DNA from: an uncultured Lentisphaerota bacterium
Lineage (GTDB): Bacteria; Verrucomicrobiota; Kiritimatiellia; CAIQIC01
DNA length: 64,000 bases
Direction of reading: 5' to 3'
Assembly (NCBI GenBank): GCA_903896925.1
Contig: CAITZM010000057.1
Span: 57,497 to 121,496, forward strand
Numbering within the stretch: the stretch's first letter is position 1; every line of letters begins with the position of its first letter. The notes beneath the pieces were generated by a model that was not told the origin of the DNA, searched no databases, and was given only the letters and a program-made list of their open reading frames with translations. A program made the translations under genes and the position numbers. Positions 7,603 through 15,727 of this stretch are shown here, in pieces.

Positions 7603-9044
7603 TTCTTCTTCCCGGTCAGGTCGAGGCAGATCATCTTCGTCATGTCCCGCGCTAGCAGGCGGCCGGTGACCAGCGCCAACGGTCCCCACGAATCCGGGCC
7701 GTTCAAGACCTTCGCCTGCGCGAGCTGTTGCCAGCCGTCCACGCTGGCCTCGGCCAGCGTCAGCCGGCCGTCGTCGTTCATCACGATCAGCTTGCCGTCC
7801 GCGATCAGGTACGGGCCGAGGCCGAACTTGGCCGCCGGCCCGCTGGCCCAGCGGACCTTGCCGTCGAGGTCGAGGCACGTCATCTGGCCGTCCGGGCGCA
7901 CGCCGAAGATTTTGCCCTGGTAGAGGATCGGCGTCTGCTGCGTGGCGCCGAACACCGCCGGCTTCAGGCGGAACAACGTGGCAACGGCGATCTTATTTTC
8001 CGCCTGCTGGAGCTGCAGCATCAGGCTGCCGGCGTTGTAGCCGCCGGAGAGGAAGATTTTTCCGTCGCCGACCGGCAGTGGCGAGGGCACGGTGGCCATC
8101 GAGATGATCCAGTCGGTCGTGTCCCACAGGAGCTTGCCGTCGTCGGCCGCGACGCCGGCCACGCCGCCGCTGCCGCAGTAGACGTACATCTTTTTCCCGC
8201 CGAACTCCATCGGCACCACCGAGGCGTGGGTCATCTTCCACTCGCGAGGATTGGGCGACTTCCAGGCGACCTTGCCCGTCGCCAGGTCCACGGCGATCAG
8301 CAGCGCCTCGGCACCGACCGCGAGGATGACGCGGTCGCCATCCACCAGCGGGCACTGCCCCGCGTACCACTGCGGCACCTCGGCGCCGAACTCTTGCACG
8401 AGGTCGAGGCCCCAGACGAATTTGCCCGTCTCCGCCTCGCAGCAGACGACATGGCACTTGGGCCCGAGCGCCACGATGAACTTGCCCGCGATGGTCGGGA
8501 TGGTGCGCGAGATGCCGTGGTAGCGCTTGATCTTGGCCGGGTAGGTGTAGCGCCAGATCTCCTGGCCGTCGGCGAGCGAGAGGCAGCGCAGCGCGTCGGC
8601 CTGCTTGGCCATGTCGTAGTCCATCACGTAGACGCAGCCGTTGCGCACCGCCGCGCCCGCGAAGCCCTCGCCGAGTTCGATCTCCCAGAGCTTGGCCGGG
8701 CCGGCGGGGTCCCACGCGTTGGCCAGGCGGATGCGCGCGTCGCTGATGTTGTCGCCGTTGGGTCCGCGCCAGCGCGGCCATTCGCCCGCGATGTCCGCCG
8801 GCTGGCCCGGGCCGGGGAGCAGCTTGCCGAGCTTGAGCGGCGAGGGCGCCGCCGGCCCGCCGGCCTTGGCGGAGCGGTCCATGCCGGGCTGGCGCAGCGT
8901 GATATCGGCCTGCGGCGCACGGCTGTGGTGGATGAGGAAAAAGATCGCGCCGCCGCCGAGCAGCAGCAGCGCCAGCACCAAAGCGAACACCAACGGAACC
9001 GCCGGCTTGGGCGCCGGCGTTCCCGGACTGGAAACGTTCGTCAT
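7599..9044 (-). CDS. Membrane-anchored PQQ-like beta-propeller protein
   Basis: 481 residues with one N-terminal helix (about 17-38) and no cleavage site, then a linker and the propeller start GEWPRWRGPNGDN. PQQ-like blades include CEAETGKFVWGL, VDLATGKVAWKS and CLDLDGKVRWAS. A type II anchored periplasmic propeller is expected. ATG 9044 is preferred over the longer in-frame reading to 9290, whose extra 82 residues are repeat-like and arginine/serine-rich. The gene overlaps the NHL lipoprotein gene by 4 bases and lies in a row of genes with the same W-P-x-[WF]-x-G mark. Catalysis by a real PQQ cofactor cannot be claimed from the sequence. Confidence 0.87.
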   Translation of the reverse strand: MTNVSSPGTPAPKPAVPLVFALVLALLLLGGGAIFFLIHHSRAPQADITLRQPGMDRSAKAGGPAAPSPLKLGKLLPGPGQPADIAGEWPRWRGPNGDNISDARIRLANAWDPAGPAKLWEIELGEGFAGAAVRNGCVYVMDYDMAKQADALRCLSLADGQEIWRYTYPAKIKRYHGISRTIPTIAGKFIVALGPKCHVVCCEAETGKFVWGLDLVQEFGAEVPQWYAGQCPLVDGDRVILAVGAEALLIAVDLATGKVAWKSPNPREWKMTHASVVPMEFGGKKMYVYCGSGGVAGVAADDGKLLWDTTDWIISMATVPSPLPVGDGKIFLSGGYNAGSLMLQLQQAENKIAVATLFRLKPAVFGATQQTPILYQGKIFGVRPDGQMTCLDLDGKVRWASGPAAKFGLGPYLIADGKLIVMNDDGRLTLAEASVDGWQQLAQAKVLNGPDSWGPLALVTGRLLARDMTKMICLDLTGKKK

Positions 9045-9208
9045 GAGCGGAGAAACATAGCACAACCAACGCCGCCCCCGCCATAATTCCCGCACGCAAA
9101 ACCGGCGCCCCGCTGATGTGCTACTGGCCAGCTGGGCGGGGGGGGGGCAGCCCCGCGAGCCCTGGCATGGCGCAAACGGGATGAAACGGCACGAGCGGAC
9201 AAAGGGCA

Positions 9209-9245
9209 GACATCGAACACTGAACATCCAACATCGCACTTCGAA
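9209..9245. repeat. Dispersed repeat, family E copy 1
   Basis: The stretch shares GAACACTGAACATCCAACA and flanking bases, 23 identical positions in all, with 54549-54580. It lies just beyond the stop codon of the propeller gene at 9256-10512. The rest of 9045-9255 shows no gene. Confidence 0.7.
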
Positions 9246-9255
9246 AGCGGAGTGG

Positions 9256-10512
9256 TTACTTCGCGCCGACGCAGAGGAGGCTCTTTTCACCGCGCAGCAG
9301 GAGGCGGTTGGCGTTCGGCACGGGCGCGGCGATCATGCGCTCGCCGAGCGTGTTCTCCGCGAGCACCTCGAACGGCACGCCGGCGCGCACGACGAAGACC
9401 GCGCCATCCTCGCGGGCGCAGTAGAGGTTGCCGCCGGCGAGCAGCGGCGAGGAGTAGTAGCGGTGCATGGTCGCCGGCAGCTGGCCGGTCCATACGTTGA
9501 CGCCGGTCGCTGCGTCAACGCAGGTGATCTCGCCGCGGTCGCCGAGGCTGTAGGCGCGGCCTTCCGCGACGGCGGGGGTCGGGCAGAATGCCGCGGCGGT
9601 GTCGCGCTTCCAGGCGCGGTGTGTCGCGGTGACCTCGCCTGCGCCGCCGAGCTTGATGCCGTGCAGGAACATGCCGCGGCCGAAGGGGACCAGGGCGAGA
9701 TCGCCGGAAATCACGGGGGAGGCGACCGGGGGCCAGTTCTTCTTGGCCTCGGGATTGAAATCGCCGCAGTCCCAGAGCACATGGCCATCGGCGGCGGCGT
9801 GCGCGGTCAGGTGTTCGCCGCCGAGCACGAGCAGCGCCTCGGCGCCGTGGTGCCGGATGACCAGCGGGGTGGTGTAGCTGTGGTCGCCTTCCAGCGCCGT
9901 CTTGTAGTTGCGGGCGACCTTCCAGTGCAGCTCGCCGGTGTGCTGGTCGAAGGCGGCGAGGTAGGAGTCGCCCCCGTGCATCACGGCGACGACCACGTCC
10001 TTCTCCGTCAGCACCGGCGAGTTGCCGATGTCCCAGTAAAGCACGACCTTGCCCCAGCGCTCCTGCAGGTTGGTCTGCCAGCGGATTTTGCCGTCGAGTT
10101 CCACGGCGGCGAGCGTGCCGCTCTTGAAGTAGACGAAGACCCCGTCGCCGGCGGTGATCGGCGAGGGGTTGCAGCCGGAGCCGCTGCGGTGTTTGCCCGG
10201 TTTCTCGGGGTTGAAGGCCGTCTGCCACAGGATTTTTCCGTCGCCATCCAGCGCGAGCAGCGCGTCCTTGCCATCCACCGGCGCGGTCACATAGATGCGC
10301 TGCTGCCAGACGATCGGCGTCGAGCAGCCGCGCCCCGGCAGCGGCGTTTGCCAGAGAATATTTGAGGACGCGTTCCACGCTACGGGGTAGGCGCCTGCCG
10401 GTGCGCAGCCGCTGTCCTGCGGCCCGCGCCAGCGCGGCCAGTCGGTCAGGTCGCCGGCCAGCGCCGCGACTGCGAGGCCCAGCGCCGCGGCCTGCAAGGT
10501 GAGGTTTTTCAT
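9256..10512 (-). CDS. Secreted PQQ-like beta-propeller protein
   Basis: 418 residues. A short Sec signal (MKNLTLQAAALGLAVAALAG) is followed at once by DLTDWPRWRGPQDSG. Blades include ALDGDGKILWQTA, AFDQHTGELHWKV and CVDAATGVNVWTG, the usual D-x-x-T-G-x-x-x-W pattern. The protein should be a soluble periplasmic propeller. It is the first gene of the minus-strand row, and 287 bases of comparatively AT-rich DNA separate it from the divergent protease gene, so the promoter should lie in 10513-10799. The 211 bases to the next gene include a repeat, so co-transcription with the rest is likely but not proved. Confidence 0.88.
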   Translation of the reverse strand: MKNLTLQAAALGLAVAALAGDLTDWPRWRGPQDSGCAPAGAYPVAWNASSNILWQTPLPGRGCSTPIVWQQRIYVTAPVDGKDALLALDGDGKILWQTAFNPEKPGKHRSGSGCNPSPITAGDGVFVYFKSGTLAAVELDGKIRWQTNLQERWGKVVLYWDIGNSPVLTEKDVVVAVMHGGDSYLAAFDQHTGELHWKVARNYKTALEGDHSYTTPLVIRHHGAEALLVLGGEHLTAHAAADGHVLWDCGDFNPEAKKNWPPVASPVISGDLALVPFGRGMFLHGIKLGGAGEVTATHRAWKRDTAAAFCPTPAVAEGRAYSLGDRGEITCVDAATGVNVWTGQLPATMHRYYSSPLLAGGNLYCAREDGAVFVVRAGVPFEVLAENTLGERMIAAPVPNANRLLLRGEKSLLCVGAK

Positions 10513-10799
10513 GGGCGATATCTTCGTCCGACGGCGGCCGGAAACACAAGCCCAACCTTGCGCGGAAGAACGTTTTAATTGTGACTACCGGCCAGAAGTT
10601 CGGCAGAATCATTAGCAACAGCATTATGTCAGCTTTGAGGGCAGCAAGCTCTATAGCGAAAGAGTTAATCGCCACACCACCCTCGGCCTATATTGCTCCG
10701 CTCCCTAACGGTTCTGCCGTCAATGGTTCTGTCTAAAAGCGCTAAGTCATATTTTCGGGAATATTGGGCAAAATCTACCAAAAGGGGTACTATCCCCGC

Positions 10800-12116
10800 G
10801 TGAAAATACTCCGTCTGCTATTGCTGGGCGTCCTCGCCGGCGCGGCGCTGGCGGTGGGCCTGCTGTTGGGCCGCCTGCATCCGCAGTCGGTGCCGACGGC
10901 GCACGCGCCGCGGATTGAGAAACACCTTGTCGCCAAAACCTTCCATCCGGCGCCCCCCGGCGTCCGCACGTCGGAGGCGGCCGGCTCGGTGGCTGCCACG
11001 CCGCCGCTCACCGACGAGGAGCGCCAGCTGCTCAAGCTGCAGCGCCGTCTGGACCGGCCCGGCGCGCTGCCCAACGAGGCGCTGCTGAAGTTTGCCTCCG
11101 CCGACGCGCTCCGCGCCTTCTTGGCCCGCGCGGACAAGGCCGGCCTCAAGCTGCTCGGACAACTCAACGGCCTCAACGTCGCCCGCGTCGGCTATGAGCA
11201 GCTCGACCAGCTGCGCGCCGCGCTGGGCTCCGACGCCGAGGCCAGCGAGATCACCGTGGACCCGAACTTTCTCGCGCGCATCCCGGACATCCTGCAGAAG
11301 GAGGACCGCCCGGCAGGCAGCGGCGCGGCGTCGTTCGAGGGTGACGGTTACCTCAAGGCGCTCGGCGCGACGGGCGACCGCGCGGGGTGGGGCGTGGGCG
11401 TGATGGTCGCGGTGGTGGACAGCGGCATCGAGGATCATCCGACCTTCGCGGCGCACCAGCTTTCGCATATGGATCTGGTGAACGACGGCCAGCCGTTCAA
11501 CGGCCACGGGACGGCGATGGCCAGCCTGATCGGCGGCCAGGACTGGCAGGCGGCCGGCCTCGCTCCGGGGGTGCAGTTGCTCGATATCCGCGTGGCCGAT
11601 GCCTCCGGCTCAAGCGACAGCTTCACCCTTGCGCGCGGCATCACGCAGGCCGCCGATTCCGGCGCGCACATCATCAATATCAGCCTCGGCTCCTACGGCG
11701 ATGCCACCGTGGTGCGCGACGCCATCGCCTACGCCCAGGCCAAGGGCGCGGTTCTGATCGCCGCCGCCGGCAACGATTCCCTGGGCAACCAGCTGAGCTT
11801 CCCGGCCTCGATCCCCAGCGTGATCGCCGTCGGCGGCGTGGACGCCAACTTCGTGCAGGCCTATTTTTCCAACTCCGGCGCGGGCCTCGATGTGGTGGCG
11901 CCGGCCGTCGGCATCCAGTCGGCCTACGGCAAGTCGTCCATCATCATCGGTGACGGCACCTCGCAGGCGACGGCGATCGTTTCCGGCGCGCTGGCGCAGG
12001 CGCTGGCCAGCGGCGCGACGACGACCGCCGGCGCCGCCGATTGGCTCAAGCAGCATGCGAAGGCGCTCAGCCTGGCGCCGGAGCGTGCCGGCGCGGGCCT
12101 GGTGCAGGTCAAGTAG
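10800..12116 (+). CDS. Subtilisin-like (S8) serine protease, membrane anchored
   Basis: 438 residues from GTG 10800. An N-terminal hydrophobic segment (KILRLLLLGVLAGAALAVGLLLG) anchors or exports it. A roughly 150-residue propeptide-like region follows (TDEERQLLKLQRRLDR..., then a compact alpha/beta part). The catalytic triad is visible in order: VAVVDSG (Asp), FNGHGTAMASLIGG (His), AAAGND (oxyanion Asn) and GTSQATAIVSG (Ser). The serine block reads GTSQAT in place of the common GTSMA. A TTG at 10764 would add 12 residues before the signal segment, so I prefer the GTG. The substrate is unknown; the next plus-strand genes concern envelope glycans. Confidence 0.9.
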   Translation: MKILRLLLLGVLAGAALAVGLLLGRLHPQSVPTAHAPRIEKHLVAKTFHPAPPGVRTSEAAGSVAATPPLTDEERQLLKLQRRLDRPGALPNEALLKFASADALRAFLARADKAGLKLLGQLNGLNVARVGYEQLDQLRAALGSDAEASEITVDPNFLARIPDILQKEDRPAGSGAASFEGDGYLKALGATGDRAGWGVGVMVAVVDSGIEDHPTFAAHQLSHMDLVNDGQPFNGHGTAMASLIGGQDWQAAGLAPGVQLLDIRVADASGSSDSFTLARGITQAADSGAHIINISLGSYGDATVVRDAIAYAQAKGAVLIAAAGNDSLGNQLSFPASIPSVIAVGGVDANFVQAYFSNSGAGLDVVAPAVGIQSAYGKSSIIIGDGTSQATAIVSGALAQALASGATTTAGAADWLKQHAKALSLAPERAGAGLVQVK

Positions 12117-12265
12117 GGGCGCGTCTGGCCGGGCGGGTGCGGCGGAGGGTATTCAGGTGGAGAGGCAGCGCGTGTCGGTCATGGTGCTTGCGGCCGCGCC
12201 GGGCCGTGGCGCAGACTCGACTTGGCGGGAGCCCGCCGTTATAAGAACGCCGCCGCGCGGCGGTG

Positions 12266-12312
12266 GTCCAGACCTTGGAAACCGCGGCCATGGTTTTTCC
12301 AAACCTTGGAAA
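12266..12312. repeat. TTTCCAAACCTTGGAAA palindrome, family D copy 1
   Basis: Two near-copies, CCAGACCTTGGAAACC and TTTTTCCAAACCTTGGAAAC, flank a GC-rich centre. A third partial unit (GATTTGGAAATA, about 12352-12364) supplies the ribosome-site-like GGA before ATG 12365. The family recurs at 21151, 21310, 24247 and 47154. The rest of 12117-12364 shows no gene. Confidence 0.7.
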
Positions 12313-12364
12313 CAGCGCAGGCAACGGGCCTGCCCGGGGCGGGCGGGTCCACGATTTGGAAATA

Positions 12365-13978
12365 ATGAACGCAATCCTGCAAGCCAACGAGCTGCTCGGC
12401 GCGGAACTGACGCGGCTGCTGCCGCGCATCCTGACGCAGGCCAGCCGCGATCCGAACTCGGCCACGGCCGGCTCGTTCGACCGCGACTGGTGGCACTACC
12501 GCATCCGCGATTTCTCGTCGGCCATCCTCCAGCAGGCGGCGTGGACGGTCCTGCTCGCGGCCGAGCTGCCCGCTTTCGCAGGCGACCGCGAGGCGCTGAC
12601 GCGGCTTGCGGCGGCGGGCGCGCGCTTCTGGAACGCACGCGCGGTCCGCTTCGGCGCGTTTGAGGAATATTATCCGTGGGAGCGCGGCTACCCGGTCGCG
12701 GCCTTCTCGGCGCGCGCGGTGCTCAAGCTCGTCGAGGCCGGCGTCGTGCCGGCCGACGACGTGCGCGCCGGCGTGGCCGTCGTGGCTGAACAACTGCTGC
12801 GGCGCTTCGAACCCGAGGCGGCGAACCAGCAGGTGGCGGGCCTGGCGGCGCTCGCGCTCATCCGCCAGTTCTTCCCCGAATGCGTCCCGGCCGCGGAGCT
12901 GGCCACCCAGGCGGAGCGCACGCTCGCGCTGCAGCACGCCGAGGGCTGGTACATGGAGTATGGCGGACCGGACCTCGCCTACCTCTCGGTGACGCTCGAT
13001 GCCCTGTGGGATTTGGCCGACGTGACGGGCGAGTCGCGCTACCGCGAGTCCGCTGCGCGCGCGCTGCGCTTTCTGCACACCCAGGTGGCCGCGCTCGGCG
13101 CCAGTGCCGGCATGGGCAACGCACGCAACACCGATTATGTCCTGCCCTACGGCCTCGCGCGGTTCCTGCGCGACGGCGCCGGCGAGGAGCAGCGCATGGC
13201 GGCCTTCCTGTTCACGACCCTCTACGGCCGGCTCGACGCGGCTGATCACTTCCTGCACGCCATCGACGACCGCTACCTCTGCCACTACGTCGGCCACTCG
13301 CTGGTGCGCGCGTGGAGCCTCGTGCGGCAGCTCGACGCGGCGGCGCTGCCCGCGCCCGCCGTGCCGTCGCCGGGCGAGCGGCTGCTGGCCGGCGCGGGCC
13401 AGGTCGTGCGCCTCGGCGGCGCCGACGAACCATCCGCCCTGCTCGCGCTACGGAAGGGCGGGGTGTTCAGCGCCCGCCTCGGCGAACAACGCTGCGCCGA
13501 CTTCGGCTGGATCGTCCGGCGCGGCGGGACGCAGTTCGTCACGCACTGGTGGGGCGGCGACTGGACGTGGAAGCAGGGGGCGGACGGCAGCTGGCTTGTG
13601 GCGGGCCACCTGGTGCCGCACAGCGAGACGATCAGCTCGCCGGCCAAGCACCTCGCCCTGCGCGCGGCCAGTTTCCTGCTCGGAGACAAAATGGCGCCGT
13701 GGCTGAAGTCGGTGCTGATCTTCAAGAAGCGTCAGAGTCCGCTCAGCTTCGAGCGGCAGATCGTTTTTTCCGGCCGGCGCATCGTCGTCCGCGACGAAAT
13801 TCGCGGGCTGCGCCCGGGCCAGGAAATCCTGTCCGCGCCGCGCGCCTCGAAGCGGCATGTTTCCAGCGCCGACAGTTTCCACCGCGAGGATTTGAGCCTG
13901 GCGCATGGCGTCAGGGTGGAGCGCGCCGCGCGGCGCGAGGGCGCGGCCTTCCGCGCGGAAACCATTTACTCCTTCTGA
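12365..13978 (+). CDS. Predicted (alpha/alpha)6-barrel protein, polysaccharide-related
   Basis: 537 residues, no signal peptide. The first two-thirds is a run of amphipathic helices with aromatic/acidic loops (SFDRDWWHYRIRDFSSA, ERGYPVAAFSARAVLKL, GWYMEYGGPDLAYLSVTLDALWDL), as in (alpha/alpha)6 toroid glycan enzymes. The last third is beta-rich (GWIVRRGGTQFVTHWWGGDWTWKQ and following). I do not recognise a named family; heparinase-like or epimerase-like folds are possible. ATG 12365 has GGA six bases upstream. It is followed after 5 bases by a GtrA-like gene and then by overlapping or close SGNH and GT39-type genes, which suggests a role in building or trimming a surface glycan. Confidence 0.7.
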   Translation: MNAILQANELLGAELTRLLPRILTQASRDPNSATAGSFDRDWWHYRIRDFSSAILQQAAWTVLLAAELPAFAGDREALTRLAAAGARFWNARAVRFGAFEEYYPWERGYPVAAFSARAVLKLVEAGVVPADDVRAGVAVVAEQLLRRFEPEAANQQVAGLAALALIRQFFPECVPAAELATQAERTLALQHAEGWYMEYGGPDLAYLSVTLDALWDLADVTGESRYRESAARALRFLHTQVAALGASAGMGNARNTDYVLPYGLARFLRDGAGEEQRMAAFLFTTLYGRLDAADHFLHAIDDRYLCHYVGHSLVRAWSLVRQLDAAALPAPAVPSPGERLLAGAGQVVRLGGADEPSALLALRKGGVFSARLGEQRCADFGWIVRRGGTQFVTHWWGGDWTWKQGADGSWLVAGHLVPHSETISSPAKHLALRAASFLLGDKMAPWLKSVLIFKKRQSPLSFERQIVFSGRRIVVRDEIRGLRPGQEILSAPRASKRHVSSADSFHREDLSLAHGVRVERAARREGAAFRAETIYSF

Positions 13979-13983
13979 AGCCC

Positions 13984-14436
13984 ATGGCCTTCCCGGTAAA
14001 TTTCAAGATGCTCACGCCGGCCACCCTGCAGCGCGGCGTGGTGCTGTTCAAGTTCATGGCCTCGGGCCTGCCGTCGTTCCTGCTGGCGTTTCCGGCGAAC
14101 ATCTGGCTGGTCAAGCAGGCGCATTGGAACATGAGCCTGGCCTATGCGCTGATCATGGCGATACAGGTGGTCATCAACTTTTTCATCTGCCGCGCATGGG
14201 TCTTCGGGCGGCGCGACAAACATGCGCTGTGGCGGGAGTTCAGCGCCTTCTTCACCGGCATCATGGCCTTCCGGTGCGGCGACTGGGCCCTCTACACGGT
14301 AATGACGTGGCTTTGGCCGTCATATTTTCCGCTCTTTCAGTGCAGCAACGTCGCCGTGTTTGGCATCCTCAAGTTCCTGTTTTCGGAAAGGCTGTTCAAG
14401 CGCGGCGGCGCCGCCGGGAAAGAGCCGACATGTTGA
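13984..14436 (+). CDS. GtrA-like membrane protein
   Basis: 150 residues with four membrane segments and the family pattern of short basic loops (VINFFICRAWVFGRRDKHALWREFSAFF). GtrA-like proteins are thought to move or stabilise polyprenyl-phosphate sugars across the membrane. ATG 13984 follows the preceding stop by 5 bases. The end overlaps the next start (14430), so the genes are translationally coupled. With the GT39-type transferase downstream it fits delivery of a lipid-linked sugar to the periplasmic face. Confidence 0.75.
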   Translation: MAFPVNFKMLTPATLQRGVVLFKFMASGLPSFLLAFPANIWLVKQAHWNMSLAYALIMAIQVVINFFICRAWVFGRRDKHALWREFSAFFTGIMAFRCGDWALYTVMTWLWPSYFPLFQCSNVAVFGILKFLFSERLFKRGGAAGKEPTC

Positions 14437-15725
14437 CCCGGGAAACGGCCCCGGTGCGTGCGGTGCGGCTGCTCGCGGCCTTGGCTTTGTTCCTGCTGGC
14501 CGCGCTGATGGCCGCGAAGCTGGCGCTGATGCTGGTCAAGGGCGGCGAGACGGCATGGATGTTCTGGCCCGGCGTGGGCCTCTATGCGGGGCATCCGCTC
14601 AAATACCTGACCGTCGGCGGCAACGCGCTGCTCGTCGGCTGGATCCTGCTCCGGCTGCGCCGCAACGGAGCGCGCGAGTGGACGCAGCTTGCCGGCCAGC
14701 TTGTGTTGCTGGGGTTCAGCGGCGTGTTGACGCTCGCCGTCGGCGAAGTCGGCCTCCGCGCCTATCTGGTCTCGAAGCTGGAGGGCAACTCGCTCGAGCA
14801 TCTGAAGAAGACGTATCGCGAGGGCAAGAAGCCGGAGGTCCACACGACGCATCCGATGTCCTTCATCATCCGGCCTTCGGACGATCCCGCCATCGTCTAC
14901 GACCTGCAGCCGAATCTGGATGTGGATTTTGGCCACCGCCAGCTGCGGACGAACCGCGACGGCTTGCGCTCCGACCGGATGTATCCGCTGGCGCGCCAGC
15001 CCCGCAGCGTGCGCATCGTTGGCCTTGGTGACAGCGGCATGTTCGGCTGGGACGTGGAGCAGAACGAGCCGTACCTGGCCGTCATGGAGGCCAACCTCAA
15101 CCGGCGCGGCGCCGGCGTGGGCTACGAGGTGCTCAACTTCGCGGTGCCCGGCTACAACACCCAGCTCGAAGTCGAGACGCTGCGCCGCAAGGCGCTGGCC
15201 TACCACCCCGACGTCGTGATCGTGGGTTGGTGCTCCAACGATTTCGGACTGCCGTTCTTCATGCTGGAGCACGTCAATTTCCGGCGGCGCGACATCTCGT
15301 TCCTCTACCGCCTCCTGTTTGACCGCCAGAACTATCTCGCTGACGCGGCCGGCGTCCGCTTCACGGAGCAGCGCAAGTTTGACAAGCAGGACGTGTTGCC
15401 GGAGATCACCGGCGGCACGGATGCCGGCGGCGTCCGGCGCGCGTTGCAGGACCTGCGGCAGCTGAGCCAGGCCCATGACTTCCGGCTGCTGGTCTTCGGG
15501 CCGCTGGGGCGGGAGATCTTGGAACTTTGCCGCGAGGTGGGGGTGGAGTATTACAACACGATCGAAAAAATCCCCGACGGGACATATCCCGACGACTATG
15601 CGCTCCACTTTATGCACCCGGCGCCGGAAGGACATCGCGTGCTCGCGGAACATCTGGAACGCGAGCTGGCCGCGCGCGGTTGGCTCCAGCCGCACGAGCA
15701 ACGCACCCCGGCCTCAGGAACCTGA
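14430..15725 (+). CDS. Membrane-anchored SGNH/GDSL-type protein
   Basis: 431 residues. Three or so hydrophobic segments (about 10-32, 40-70 and 85-105) precede a periplasmic SGNH hydrolase-like domain. Visible blocks are GLGDSGMFGW (catalytic Ser block), VLNFAVPGYNT (Gly block), IVGWCSNDF (Asn block) and HFMHPAPEGHRVLAEHL (His block). Such domains remove or add acyl groups, and in glycan loci they often act on sugar O-acetyls. It overlaps the GtrA-like gene by 7 bases and is followed 2 bases later by the GT39-type gene. The substrate is unknown. Confidence 0.82.
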   Translation: MLTRETAPVRAVRLLAALALFLLAALMAAKLALMLVKGGETAWMFWPGVGLYAGHPLKYLTVGGNALLVGWILLRLRRNGAREWTQLAGQLVLLGFSGVLTLAVGEVGLRAYLVSKLEGNSLEHLKKTYREGKKPEVHTTHPMSFIIRPSDDPAIVYDLQPNLDVDFGHRQLRTNRDGLRSDRMYPLARQPRSVRIVGLGDSGMFGWDVEQNEPYLAVMEANLNRRGAGVGYEVLNFAVPGYNTQLEVETLRRKALAYHPDVVIVGWCSNDFGLPFFMLEHVNFRRRDISFLYRLLFDRQNYLADAAGVRFTEQRKFDKQDVLPEITGGTDAGGVRRALQDLRQLSQAHDFRLLVFGPLGREILELCREVGVEYYNTIEKIPDGTYPDDYALHFMHPAPEGHRVLAEHLERELAARGWLQPHEQRTPASGT

Positions 15726-15727
15726 CC

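Noticed and set aside
1..10512. Annotation of the propellers as PQQ-dependent alcohol dehydrogenases
   Set aside because: Only the short propeller repeats are visible; the catalytic Asp, calcium site and vicinal cysteines of true dehydrogenases could not be identified.
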